Of a stretch of 64,000 bases of DNA, positions 27,501-40,776 are shown piece after piece. The first letter of the stretch is position 1. The number at the start of each line of letters is the position of its first letter. The notes beneath the pieces are model-generated. The model did not search any database. It was not told the DNA's origin and worked only from the letters and a program-made list of their open reading frames with translations. This DNA comes from Opisthorchis felineus (lineage: Eukaryota > Platyhelminthes > Trematoda > Opisthorchiida > Opisthorchiidae), in NCBI GenBank assembly GCA_004794785.1, contig SJOL01004326.1, positions 3,098 to 67,097 of the forward strand, written 5' to 3'. Made by a program: the position numbers and the translations under genes.

Positions 27501-30500
27501 CGGCCCTCGCTCTTTTTACCCAAAGAATCACATGTCCTGTTCCACAACGCCCAACCAATAAGTACCCATGTGGCCAAGCTTTTCGGAATCTGATCTAATC
27601 TTTGCCAAATTATCTGCTTAAATCCAAGCCCATTGATTCCGCCATTAGCAACTCTTCTGAGAGGACCGATGATCAATCAAGAAGAAAGTTTCGATTATTC
27701 ACCAGTCACGCAAGCGTCTGAATAAGTGAACAGCTGATGAAAACAAAGTTTCACTTCGGAATGCTTCAACTTTGTTGAAAGATGATTATAAAGGGGTTTA
27801 TGTGCTCCAACCGACTGTCCTAATGCAAGTTACTGTGCTTTATCACCAACAAATGCTCGTAAGGTCACTTGGATTTGTGCCCCCTAGGAACCTGAGTTGG
27901 ACGCTTACATCAAAACGCTGTACGGATGGGTCACCCACAAGCTAGATTGATCTACCCTTGAAAGACATGCATTTTGAAAGTGCCAGACAACGTGAACTAA
28001 TCCATCCAGGGACCGTGCGACAGCAGTTATCACGTTCGATCACACTGCTTACGGGCAGGTAAAAACAGCAACTAGGTGGCACACAGAGGAAGTTCGCAGT
28101 AATTTGGGTTGAAATTGTCAATTGGACATATGAAGAATATACTTTGGTGTTCAAAAGATCGGCATTTAGAAGTACATAAACAATGGATTGAAGCATTCCC
28201 CGACTGAGGTTTGCTGAACTAATTCACGGAATATTGTCTCAAATAACCAGAAAACATATATCAAGGTTGAATGGTGATGTTAATTTCTGACAAATAATAT
28301 ACATTGAATCGAAAACAGTCAAGCTTACCTGTAGAATTGGATGCTGACTAGGCAGTGTCAGAGGGACTATTGAGTGCTGGGCTGCGGGAGTAGCAGATGC
28401 GTTACCAGGAGAAGTTATGCTGACACCAGAAGAGTTCAAACGACTCTGGTTGCTGCCAGTTACGAAAACGGAGGTATTTCCGCCGTTCCCAATACCGAAC
28501 CGGAAAATGGTGGTGTTCGGAGGTAGGCCGGTTCCAGCAGAAGCATTGCGCACATTATTGTCAGAATTGATCGCACCTCCAAACCGAGGTAAGAACAGAC
28601 CCCAATTACCTCCGGAGTTCCTCGATGGTATTATATTTAAGCCACCGAACTCGGATGGGGTGAAAATGAATCGGTCCCTACGGCCACCAGCACCACGAGA
28701 AACAACGGTAGATGTTGTCTGATGTGGTAAGTCAACTAAATTCAGTACCTCTTCCACAACTGCTACCACCGAGTCATTCTCGCGCAACATACGACTATCT
28801 GTGCTGAGAAATACAGGGCCTTCCGAATCGGGACCCGGCATTTCGATATCGTCTCCATCCTCGTCATCGCGACCAAAGGTATCAACATCATCATCGTCAA
28901 AACTTCCATCATCCTCTTCATGCGCGTCCCCATGAATATTTAGTTCATCTGCACCTCGTTGGAAGTTGGCACGCACCGCTTCGCCAGCACTCGCTGTCGG
29001 TTCCGGTTCACCACCAGCACGACTAGTAGTCACTGAAAGTGATATCGTTTCCGTTCTGGGGCGACGAGAGCCACGTAAATGGCGACCGGAGGAACCGCTT
29101 CTGAGGACTAATGCAACTTCACCATCATCGGCTATTACGTCTTCATCGGTTTCGCCACCACCATCATCATCATCATCCTCGTCATCGTCTTCGTCACCAT
29201 CCTCTTCATCTTCATCATTATCTTCGTCCTCCACTTCCTCATCGTCATCTCCACCATCGTCGACATCCAGGCCATCTTCGTCCTGACTATTATCATCTTC
29301 ACCACCTTGACCAGCACTACCTTCGTCTTCATCATCGCGGACAAAAATTACGGATCCATCTTGTTCGCCAGTATGCCATGGTTGCGGCACATCTCGTTCG
29401 GCTACCCTTGGCTGATTAATCACTAGCCCAGTATCAGTCATCAGGACGTTATCTAAGACAATGTTTAACGCACTGGAAGTGGATGTCTGCCCACCAGCGA
29501 CCGCGCCCTCTACGCGATAAGTCGAGCGATGGACTAAGTTGTCGTTGTGATCATCCTCGTCGTCATCATCTTCGGAATTCGAATCGAATTGGTGCACGCC
29601 ACTCGGGCGCTCAACACCCTCTGAGGCATGGCGAGTAGAATTTACGTGAGTGGATATGTGAGCCTCGCGAACTCCACCAGCAGCAAGTCGTGAATGACCT
29701 TCAGTGCTTGCTGTCATAGTGATTGGATGTTCAGGACGTTGTGACGCATCAACCACTTGACCCTCCTGTGCTTCTTGAACTGCGCTGCCCGGTAAAGGCT
29801 GATCTGCTTGGCGTTCGTGGGTGGAATTGAGAAGTTTGTTAATTTGACGATCCACCCAAGTTAGGCTCTCCAAAGTGCGTAAAGTTGTACTGAGGGTCGA
29901 TTGGGTGTTGGGTAGGTTGCAATCAACCAGCGCGATCAGTTTGGCAATGTCAGCAGGCAAATGTCGCCGATAAATCAGGCCAATGAGGCGGTCGACTAAA
30001 GGAGAGGGTAGAGCGAGAAGCCTTTCCAGAAATGCCATATGTGCTGTTACACGTTCGTTCTTATGAAATTGTACAGATTCATAGGCAATACCTATACCCT
30101 GGTCTCCAGAAACTGGAACGGAGGATGATATACGACCCAGAGAAGCTTTGTATTCAGCAATGATGATATCTTGCGTGGACTCACAACCAACTAACACGAG
30201 GTTTTCTAACAGGTATGTAGTTAGGTCCGTGGTTTCCGGATTGCTTAACTGGGTGCTGAACAAGTAGGTCAACAGCGATGGGAATTGAGCAGCATTAGTT
30301 CCACAAGGTTTGTGTTTGTATGTTGCCACAAATTCAGCAACAGGCCGATAGGAGGCAATGAGATCGATGAGGTAACGAATGACATCGGCTTTTCCGAGGA
30401 CGGTGACACTTGTGGTAGGACACGACGAGCCAGTGGTTGCGTTCGGTGGTAAACTTGCAGATGGTTGCACAGTAGCTGTTGACTGACTTTCGTGCTGAGA

Positions 30501-31358
30501 CGGCAGACCTGCTAAGTTCAAACCACTGGACCAAGTGGCATCAGACACTGTTGAATTGGAAGTACGCAGTGTAGACGCTGATGTATGTATCCCATCACTT
30601 GTGGATAATTGCGTCCGCTTGAAATGGAGAGGAAGTAAGTAAGTGAGTAAGTAAGTAAATCTGGAAGAGTGATGAGTACACTCTGCTTTTAACTATGACA
30701 ATTAAGGAGTTCAACATAGGAAAACACAGGATGTTATGGATCAACCACGAACCCTACCGACAAACGCGAGACTCCAAGAAAACAAAAGAGATACGGAAGA
30801 GTTAAGCTTCCTGGGTGCGGACACGAAAGAGCTCATTAACCTCAGAGAAAAAACTGCAACCATACATGAACACGGTAGGCACTATTGCCTGCTGATTTTG
30901 TGTGAGACAGTATTGCTCAAAATTTATACATGATCGGATACCCTCAGAAACTCCGTTCTTTACTTAACGCTTAACGAAGACTCAGCTGATCCACAGGGAC
31001 GGTTGCCACTAACGCAACATACCTCAGCTGACTAACAACTTGAAAATCTATACGAAGGTTGCGCTCTTACGATGCTTGCACTCTGCGCAACCTGCATGAG
31101 GCATCAGACCTGTGCTACCGCTGGGTTGGATAAAATCCCGGTGGTCGTAGTCGATCCCTAGGTCAGAAACACAGGCCTTAATCTCAGCATCAACTTGATC
31201 AATATAGAAATATCCTAAAGGAAGATCTGAGGAGGGTGCACATTGATTACTGTTTGAGGGTACAGTCATATTATTCGAACTATTCGTGAGATGTGGTCTT
31301 TGTACTGTAGAACCATCCACTTGTTCAACAATCAGTCTCCAACTTATACCTTGAGTGG

Positions 31359-31389
<31 letters not shown>

Positions 31390-34300
31390 GGATAGAATGC
31401 TATATTTTTATGACCTGGCAAAGGCTTACTAAAGGATATCACTATTACGATGATCTTATTCGGGTCCGAAGGTGAACCGTCTTGATGATCTGGATAATGA
31501 GAAGTGTTAAATCTGTAGTAGCGCCAAGTGACTTTCCACAAGCGCCAGTGCATAGATCATTAACGTCATTAATGTGAGATGTGCGGTCCAGCGGACTACT
31601 TCAGCTGTTGCATTTTTTTTCACATGAGTTGATATGAGTTGAGCCAACAGTGGCTGAATATGAATACAACCTCAAGTTGGGATCTAACGAAAACCAATGT
31701 ATCAGTGTTACACTTTGAGTAACCCGAGCAGAGACTTTCAAAAATGGAGATCCAGGAACGTTTCCATAATATCACAAAGCTACCAGCGATCATCTAATGA
31801 AGTTGACTGCGGTGGTTTGGTCGTGTGCTCCGAAAAGACAACAGGTTTTTAAAAACAGGTAATATACGCCCCTCGGTGCCTCAGTTGATGTTGTCGGCAT
31901 GACAGTCAAATCGAAACAGGACTTAACACAGTAAAAGCGGGCGGTGATATAATGGGCCTTCAGCACGCTTATGGCGCGCCCCGTTGAAAACAACAACCGA
32001 CCGACATATGTGCACACCTCGACTCAGACCGTAGATTATGAGCTGCAGTGACCTACGACTTATTCCGAACAAGTGGAAGTGATAAAAAACGGCTTGCGCG
32101 AAAACGGACACTCTACTAGTGTAAACCCATAAATCTGACGCAAACAGAAGGGAATAGGTTAGCTCAGAGGCCCGTTGACAGGCATCATCCAGCCTATGCA
32201 TGTAGGTGGTGCGATGATCACGGTATACATTTAATTGTTTCTGATTGACACTCCGGCTTTGAGTTGTTCCCATATTGGATCTGTTAGTTGCCACATGTAT
32301 ATGGACAAATCGTTCCTACAGATAGCTTGCATGCAGAAACAATTTAGCATGAGGTTACCCAATGTGCGATACAGATCGTTCGCCTGGTGACCCAAATTTA
32401 AGTAACTAAGACGGCTGAGAAATTGACACAGTGAACCCTTGGATAAACAGAAGGATAACCTAGCAGTGTTCGTGAATCCGTAAGATTCAGCGGATGTCTT
32501 GAAAATGGTCCCAGTGAGATCGACTCTTTGTGAGATGAGGGATAACAATCTACTAGCAACGGCAACTTCTTGCTGAAATGTCGGTCTAGTTACTTTGATG
32601 TCATGTAGCCCCAGTAAGGCTGCCGTATTCCTCTTAGTCTTCGTCACCGTCATGTGTAGCTCAAAGGTACAACTAGAAGCAAGTGGTTACTGATGCCTTT
32701 GATTTGGATAATCACGGATGACGACCATCGGTGGGAGTTACATATAAGAATAGGTCGGAGAGGTACCGAATGGGACAATGAATGAAACTAGAGAGACCGG
32801 TTTCATTCAGTAGGCTGACCAGTTTGTGAATACACGTTCTCCAATGACAGTTGCACGCTGGAAGAAGAAAGCGTATCCAAGAGTCGATGAGAGTTGTAAC
32901 CTGGTAGACGACATTTAACAATCCTGCTATATGGTGCAATTAGGGTTTTCACGGCTCGAGATCATATCTGATCAATATTCATTTGTTTTTAGCCCAGCTG
33001 GAACTTCGCAAACAACAATTAGTTCGAGAGTCGTTATGTCGACATTCACGGAAAACGACTTGGTATTGCCCACCGTCCATGCACAAGCTTGCTCACCCGT
33101 TCGGTTGGTTAGATAAAAGCCAGCTGGTAAATGTAGTTGTGGGCAGCGCTTCTCTCTAAAATGCCCGCATTTGCAACCAATATCCTCAGCGCCGAAAACG
33201 TTCGAGACAGTTTTTCGTGCATCTAAAACCGTACTTCTGAGTAGACTTACATTAACCAAAAAATATTGATTTATTTATCTAATACTATTCGGTGAAGCGA
33301 ACAGTTTCGTGGGTGCCTAGGGTACTTATGTAACTTCAGGGCTCCGGGCCAAGCAACGTCAAGAGGCAGTTGGTAATGCAGATAACCTACCGATACGATC
33401 AATAGAGTGGTGGTTGGACGCGCTTGCTCGGAGCTCTTACACTCGGAGCTTTGTACACCAAATCAACCGTTGCCGTCCACACAGTGAAAAGATTTTGCAT
33501 GCTTCATACCTTTCAGCATTGCCTTAACGAAACGTCACTACTAACAATTGCGAAGATCAGCGCAAAGTTCGACACTGAATGACAGGGTCTCACTGACAGA
33601 ACGAAGATTAAGTGGCCGCATACGAAGGCCGGGCGCTTTACTCCCCTGTTTCTGAGTTGTTGTGGCGGACACCATGAAGCATGTAACCTCTATTAAAACA
33701 AGGCCTAATGTACTGACATCTGTGCAACCCGCCAACGGTCCATCTCACAAAAGACAATCAGACCGAGGGAAAACCAGCCAATTTTGAGGCACGAGATTTT
33801 TTCGTTCAAAACATTACTCGAACAAATGAACTCTATAACTATAGCGGAAGGTCCCAGAAATGGCAAAGTTATGTCCAAAACAACGACAGTGCCCTCTGCT
33901 AATTGCCTGATTTCACAAGTCGATAGTTGAAGACGGATAGACGTTCTAAGCACTGTTCGTGTAGCATGGCTGAATATGCAACACATTTGCAATATATAGC
34001 CAAGCTACTGAAGCTTGACACTACGATAAAGCAATATACGACGACCTATTATCACGCTTGCAATTTTTGAATACAGTCGTACACTTGCTTTCGCCTTCAG
34101 CTCTTATCCGAATGTAAAAACCATTAGATCGGCCCAGTTGATCAGTTCCGACGAAAAGCATGTTAGCACACCTCGATATTGGTTAGTAATTTTTCGTTAG
34201 ACATTTTCAAGTTTACTGAATTCCAGACTGTAGGGCTATGATCCAGATGACTCATTTCATTGCGATTCTCTTTTGAATAGTCGATCCAAAGAGGAGCAGT

Positions 34301-35289
34301 TATTACATGACTTTCAGGGTTCATCATTCAATACGGACATTGTCTGGGTAATGGGAAGAAAAAAAGCCATTTGAACGGATAGTAGGTTTGGATCATTCAA
34401 GGGAAACTATTCCGAAGGTCATTCTATTATCTACTCAAAGCAAGTGCGAAATCTTACGGTACGTTCTCGTTGAGCGAACACGGTAGTGCACGAAAAGAAC
34501 TGCAGGTTGTCGGAAACAAGATTAGATTAAAAGGGAAGAACATAGGGTTCGGGTACATCGTATGAGGGACAGTGACTTGAGTCCACACCTGACTTAGTAG
34601 AATTCTAGCTCAGTTCCTAGTACGGGTTGCTGGTAGCTGTACATCGAAAGGTAACCACAATTGGGCAAGGTTTCTTCGTAGGCGCAACCAGAATTTTGTG
34701 AGGCCGCAAGTGTGAGTGGACGATGATCTTTCGAACTGTGGTGGCTGCGAACAGGTTTTTCGGATGAGAGCAAAACAAACGTAAAATAGACATCAAGTAG
34801 CTTCAGTAGTTAAAGTGCCAAAAAATAAATGATCTTTGTCGTGAGTAACAAATCAAGTTCAAAAGACGGTACAAAACGCTTATTGTACGTAAAATCCACC
34901 AAGCATCGATCGGTAACAGGTAAGTATGGCAAGGCAAACAAACCTGTGAGGTATCCACAATTGCAGACTGACTGGTTCGATTGTCAACCGTCTTCGAGGG
35001 TTGCATAACCACTTCGATCAGCTGGGTGATAATAGCTTGCTGGCGGTCAGATAGAGGGAAAGTGTCTTGATCTTTGTCATCCGGTTCTAGAGGTGCCTCC
35101 ACAATGTAGTCCTTGGGAACAGTTTTCGCTGAAGAACAAATGAAATAAACAGACATGATAGAGGAATCAGTTGATTCCGGACCGTGTATGCGGAATAACT
35201 TGCAGATAGTGGTGACAAACGATACAAATTGAACTTAGACTGGGTTTTACAACTCATAATGACATTTTGGAGAATTTCCCAGTGGAGCT

Positions 35290-35339
<50 letters not shown>

Positions 35340-38300
35340 CACGAGTATGTGAGAAACTCACCAGTAACATCCGCATCACTGAGTGACAAGTTGATAGTAT
35401 CACAGGCAATTTTGAGCGCTGTTTCCCGATCCTTGGCCATTATGGGGGCGCACATGCTGAGAAGGTAGAACAAGTCACGGCACGCTGGCGAGTTAATCCG
35501 AACTCCCATAAAACTGCTGGGAAGTCCGAACTTGCACATCTTTTTGATCACCTCTTTCATTGTCCGGTTGACTGTAGGTCTGTCTTCAAACATCTGACAA
35601 AGAAAGTTAATCAGTGGCTGAATAGATACATATGAACGACACAAGAAACGAGGTTCATATTTATAACACAGATACAGAACTTCTCCCACAGTGAAGTTCA
35701 TTTTGGAGGCACCGATTTTTTTCAGTGCGACCACCACCTCTTTTTTCCTCGTGGAGACAACCCTTCCGCACACAAATGACTGACTTATTGCACAGGATAC
35801 ACCGAAATGGAAATAACCTATATAATTGACCCGTGTGTTTATTATCTGTCTAATACTTTGAAGTCCACGCCAGAAGCAAAGCTGATAGATAGACGAACCC
35901 GATGCATGAGTGAACCATACTATTTTCGGCTGAACTCAAATTAACTGGTATTTCAGGCTTCGGTGCGTACACAGCAGTATTCGTAGGAACAGTCCACGAT
36001 TGAAATGCCAACCGAAGGCAATACGGCTGAAGGAAAGAATGAAGCAATGCACGGTGTGATGGTTCTCAAGCCACCGACAGATAGTATTGTTTCAGCCATT
36101 ATACAAGGATGCCCCTTCGCGATAACATCTAGTGTTGCAGGGCTCGTAACCAGGTTTAGTTAACACCTAATTTCGTAGATGAAAAGAGCTGTTGACCAGT
36201 ACTTGCTTCATCAACACGAATACAAAAGAGCACTGAAGATGTTCAGCATTCGCTAAAGAATGCTGAATGCCAAAGAATGCTAAAAGAATGCTGAAATGAA
36301 AAATTCTGTGCCACAAAACCTGGTAAAACACCCGGATTAAGTGCAGACAGCAGTGCGATTCATGTTGGTCAATCTCCTGTAAGAAAATAGGATACGTTTT
36401 GAAATCCTCGGAATCGTTTCTTCGAGTACTATGAAACGACAAAATTCGCCCAACAGCAATAAAATTCGGGAACGGTTATCCCCATCACCACTGAGGGTAA
36501 TAGTACATGCAGTTGTCTCTTAAAATTGAAGGAACTTAGTGGAGGAAAATCTATGTAACCTCGGCAAACAGTCGGAGTCACTTAACCCTCCAAACAGCAA
36601 CGAAATACCAGTTGCGTACCGTACATGTGCAGGATGGTATAAACATGAAGTGTTACCATAGCAACACATTGCAACCTATGCAACAAAATGTCCGACACAT
36701 GAGCGACGGACTGTCCGATCTAGAAACGACAGCCAACAAAGCAGCAGCCTTTACGTCAGGTCCCGCCAATTTGATGACAGAAGAAAAGCCTTGACTAAAC
36801 GAGTTACCATCAGTGAAAAAAATGTCAAAAGGTCCAGCAATCTTAGCAGCAGCAACGTCAAGACGTAGGCGTAGGACGTTATCCTAAAATTGAATAAAAT
36901 ACTTCATTTCTGAAGCTTTGGTCAGGGAAGCACAAATTCATATTCACAGGCCAGTGGCAATGATCTGAGAATTTTCAATGCATCACTTACCAAATACGAA
37001 GTGGTCCCAAACAACAAATATAGCAAACCAGGAAAACAAATAGCAGAATCAATGCAGATGACTAGGAATCTAAGATTCAGAAGTGTCCAAATACACCTTC
37101 CATTAGATTAAGCACTACTGAATTAGACGCAGCTTGGTGTTGTGCAGTGCGTAGATTCGTCATGTGCCAAAAGCAGGGGACCGGAACCACCTAGTTTGAC
37201 ATCAACCGCTTTCGTTCCACAGCACCACGTCAGTTTGTTTCACTTCAGATCTGTGTGAACCTATGTTTAAAGTTTTCGATTGTTAGGGGATACGGGTTTC
37301 AGTAATTAGAGGGGTTGAAAGTTGACTGTCGAGCTTCATCTGGGACTAGAAGAAGACACCGAAGATAAATTGCTTTCCGGGAACAGGGCATGGGCGTGGA
37401 CAATCGTCCGGTTCCGAATAACTTTCTATCAACTTTTACATCGAACAGGACGAAATAGGCTTGGTGGTCACTTCATTTTTCACGAACTAGGTTAAACAGC
37501 CGCATAAAAAACAATCACTACCTCCACAAACAGCAACAGCGGGCAATTTGATGGTAGGATGTTCACAACAAACGCCTGCAAAGAATAGCTTCGTCGTGTA
37601 TCACATATGAACTAAACTGAGCTAGCCGATCGTTGATAATTCACGAAAGTATGTCAATCCAAGGTCACCAAATAGGCTATTTGACACCTTATAAAAGCTA
37701 GTAAGGACAAACCTGTATAACTATGGAGCCCACGAACGCAGAGTACTCTGCTGTGAAGTCACGTGAATGTGGAAAAGCAAGTAGAACCGAAAGCAGATTG
37801 ACATCAATCATTTCTCTGGCATCGTCAAAACTGGAATATGCGAGTCGCAGTAAGAGGCGAAGCATCGCATTTACACAGTCCGATGGGAATAATACGGGGG
37901 AAGCATGAACGTTGGTGGGACATGAGACATCGCAAAGCGGTACTGTCGTTTGCGTGATGGTGGCATGTGTGGTCGCGCGCTCGAACTGATGAACCAAGCC
38001 AGTGAACAGTGTTCTTCGTTGTTTGCCAGTCAGCATGGGTGGAATTTCAGCATCCAGAATGGAGCGCTCGTACGCTGATTCTGTCCAAAAAAATTGATAA
38101 CGGAAGTTAAAAAGTGACAATCAGTGACGTCAAAATGGGGACTGGAAGTAGAAACCTTAAGAGCAGTGCTTAACCAAGCGTCCAACGGATCTCCTTACGA
38201 GGCCGGAGAGTTGAGAAAGTTGGTTGTCGATGTTCCGAGTTCTCCTCACGGGATTTTCAGTGTAAACCAAGCAGACGAATGTTTATCCTTCGTTAAACGT

Positions 38301-40736
38301 TGAAAATACTTAAGTGAACCTCAGAATACCCCCTAAATACCGGTGGCGCTCCGATGACTGGTGCAGTTTTCACCATACCAACGGTTTATAAACAAAAACC
38401 AACCAAATTCTAGCCTAACACTCAAATGAACTAAATGAACTCAAAAACAGAGATGTCAGACTTCTCACTGTTTCGCAACCAAGGGAAGTAGTTTAAAGCT
38501 ACTTTATATCAGCATCCATGAAAGGTAGGTAGCTCTCGCTATCGTCTTGGTGGGCACCACCACCGAGGCTCATGGAAGCCTGGTGTGGTACACTACTGAA
38601 GAACTCCCCGGCTTGGGTTACAGGCCTACGTGTTTGTGTTCGCTGATACTTGGTTTTGTATGCATCATAGCACGTCTTACTGTCCTTTAATCAGCTCAAT
38701 CTTTTACTGATTTACTGTCAGATATACTCCACTTCTACAGTGCTCAAGCCTATGGAAGCCCAATATGGTTTGCCACTGATGCCCCTGATTTGGGTTACTG
38801 GTCTGTTGCTTGAGTTTTTTCCCTTTAAAGCCGTCCTGCCTCAGCTAGCTATCAACATCAGGCACCCTGTTCTGCATTATTGGCAAGGTGGACTAGCTGG
38901 ATCGTGCAACGGCATGAAAAAGCGCGCGTACTCCCAGGTCATTGGGCTTCCGCGACGGATGTCAGATTGAGCTGGACAGGCATGTTTTAGATTGGTGATG
39001 CATGTAAGTACATACGCGCCCTTTGCAAAGCAGGTCACTCAACCTCGCCACCTGGCTATTTCCAGAATGGGCTCTTCACACGGCCTAGCATGAAGTTTAG
39101 GAATGAGACAGGCTGTTCTACAAAACTTTAGCCTATGCCCACATGTGGTGTACCATCAGAAAAGTCGACGACATTCGTCATTATGTTGCCAGTCCACTTT
39201 GGTTCAGGAACATGATGGGAGATGGCCCTGTGCCATCATCCGACTATGACCACCGTCCCGATGTCCGCGTTGGTTTAGGGCGCCATGCATACTAGACTGT
39301 TCGAGTAGATATTGAGTCGATGGTTGTTCTGCCGGCGAACGGTAGAAAGACGGGACCCTAAGTTGAAATAGTCATATTTTCTATTTAGTAGGTATGCACA
39401 GCTAGCTTTCCGTTATGGAGGGAGAGCAATTGAGGATAGTCTTAAGGTTTGATCGTACCCGGTATGAGGCCGAAGCCGGGCAAACCTCTAACCGTCCGAT
39501 CATGGGAACGTTCAAACATTGCTGGATCAAGCAGACAACAGTCTTGCAGGGGGCGCCCCGCCTTGGTTGCATTGGAAGCGGAGAGATACGAAATCGATGT
39601 CGTGGCCCTCAGCGAAACACGGTTGACTGACCAAGAAAGTTTTCGTGAAGCTGATTTCGGATACATATTCTAATGGATCGGCTACTTGATTGGGGAAAAA
39701 AGGTGCCGGTTTCGACATGTGTGGCGGCAACAAGAAAATGCTAGATACAAAGCCACACGGAATCAATCCACATCATGATTTACTGCGCCAAAGATTGGCA
39801 GTTCAAACCTACGTGATCCTGATCAGTGAATATGCTCCGAAGCTAAGCTCTAGAGACGACCACAAAGGCAACTTCTACGTCAAAGTCGATACTCTACTTC
39901 GATCAGCCCCGAGAACTGACAGGATTCAATTGCTTGGAGATTTCAACGTAAGTGACAGTCAAGACCATCCCTGTGGCCAGTCGTTCTCGGGCCCCATGGT
40001 ACAAAAATCTTAAACGCCAACGGTGGCTGACTTCTCAGACCTTGCGCTATCCACGTCCTTGGTATCACCAACACGCAATTTTGCCTCGAACGGAAACATA
40101 TCACCATATGGACCCAGCCGAAAAGTAGTTACTCTCATCCAGTCAGTTATGTTATCATTCACTAGTGAGACGTCCGAAAGACGTGCATCACACGGGTGAT
40201 GTGAGAAGCCGACTGTGTAGTAAACTACCACTTTGTCCGAAAGAAGCTTAAAACCCAGCTTCCTATGCTACACTACACCAACCGATGTAAACCCCTTCAA
40301 GGTCGGAGAACCAGGTTGATGGATCAGCATCAACTGGCTGTCAGGCTGACAGCGTTCAACCGACTCACCCCACTGGCAGAGGCGTGGCACAACTTGAAGC
40401 ATCAGGTGACGACAATTATAGTCAGCCAGATCGGGCAACTACGCCCGAGACGAATTCACTGGTTTGACGACAACATCCAGCATATGAAACAGCCGGTTTC
40501 TACGACATATGAAGGTCTTGACTAATCTCTTGCCCGTCCGAACAGCAGTTAGAGGGTGATAGAAATGACTTGACTCGGCAACTCAACAGTATCGGGAACG
40601 AATGGCTGAGACAACGAAGTGCGCAGATCAAAGAATTCGCTGCTCGACGGCAGCACAAAGAGTCTTTGGAGTGCCTGAAAACCCACCCAAACTCGCCAGG
40701 ATGCTGACACGGGACTGAAGCAAACCTCACAGGCAG

Positions 40737-40776
<40 letters not shown>

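Noticed and set aside
27725..27760. CTGATGA followed by AAAC-rich sequence as another hammerhead
   Set aside because: No GAAA box and no stem II can be formed.
29111..29419. Plus-strand open frame rich in histidine and arginine
   Set aside because: It is the antisense reading of the GAT/GAC/GAA repeats that code the acidic tract of HUWE1.
33515..33545. GAAACGTCAC as a hammerhead half
   Set aside because: No CUGANGA box or stem II upstream; a ten-base match is likely chance.
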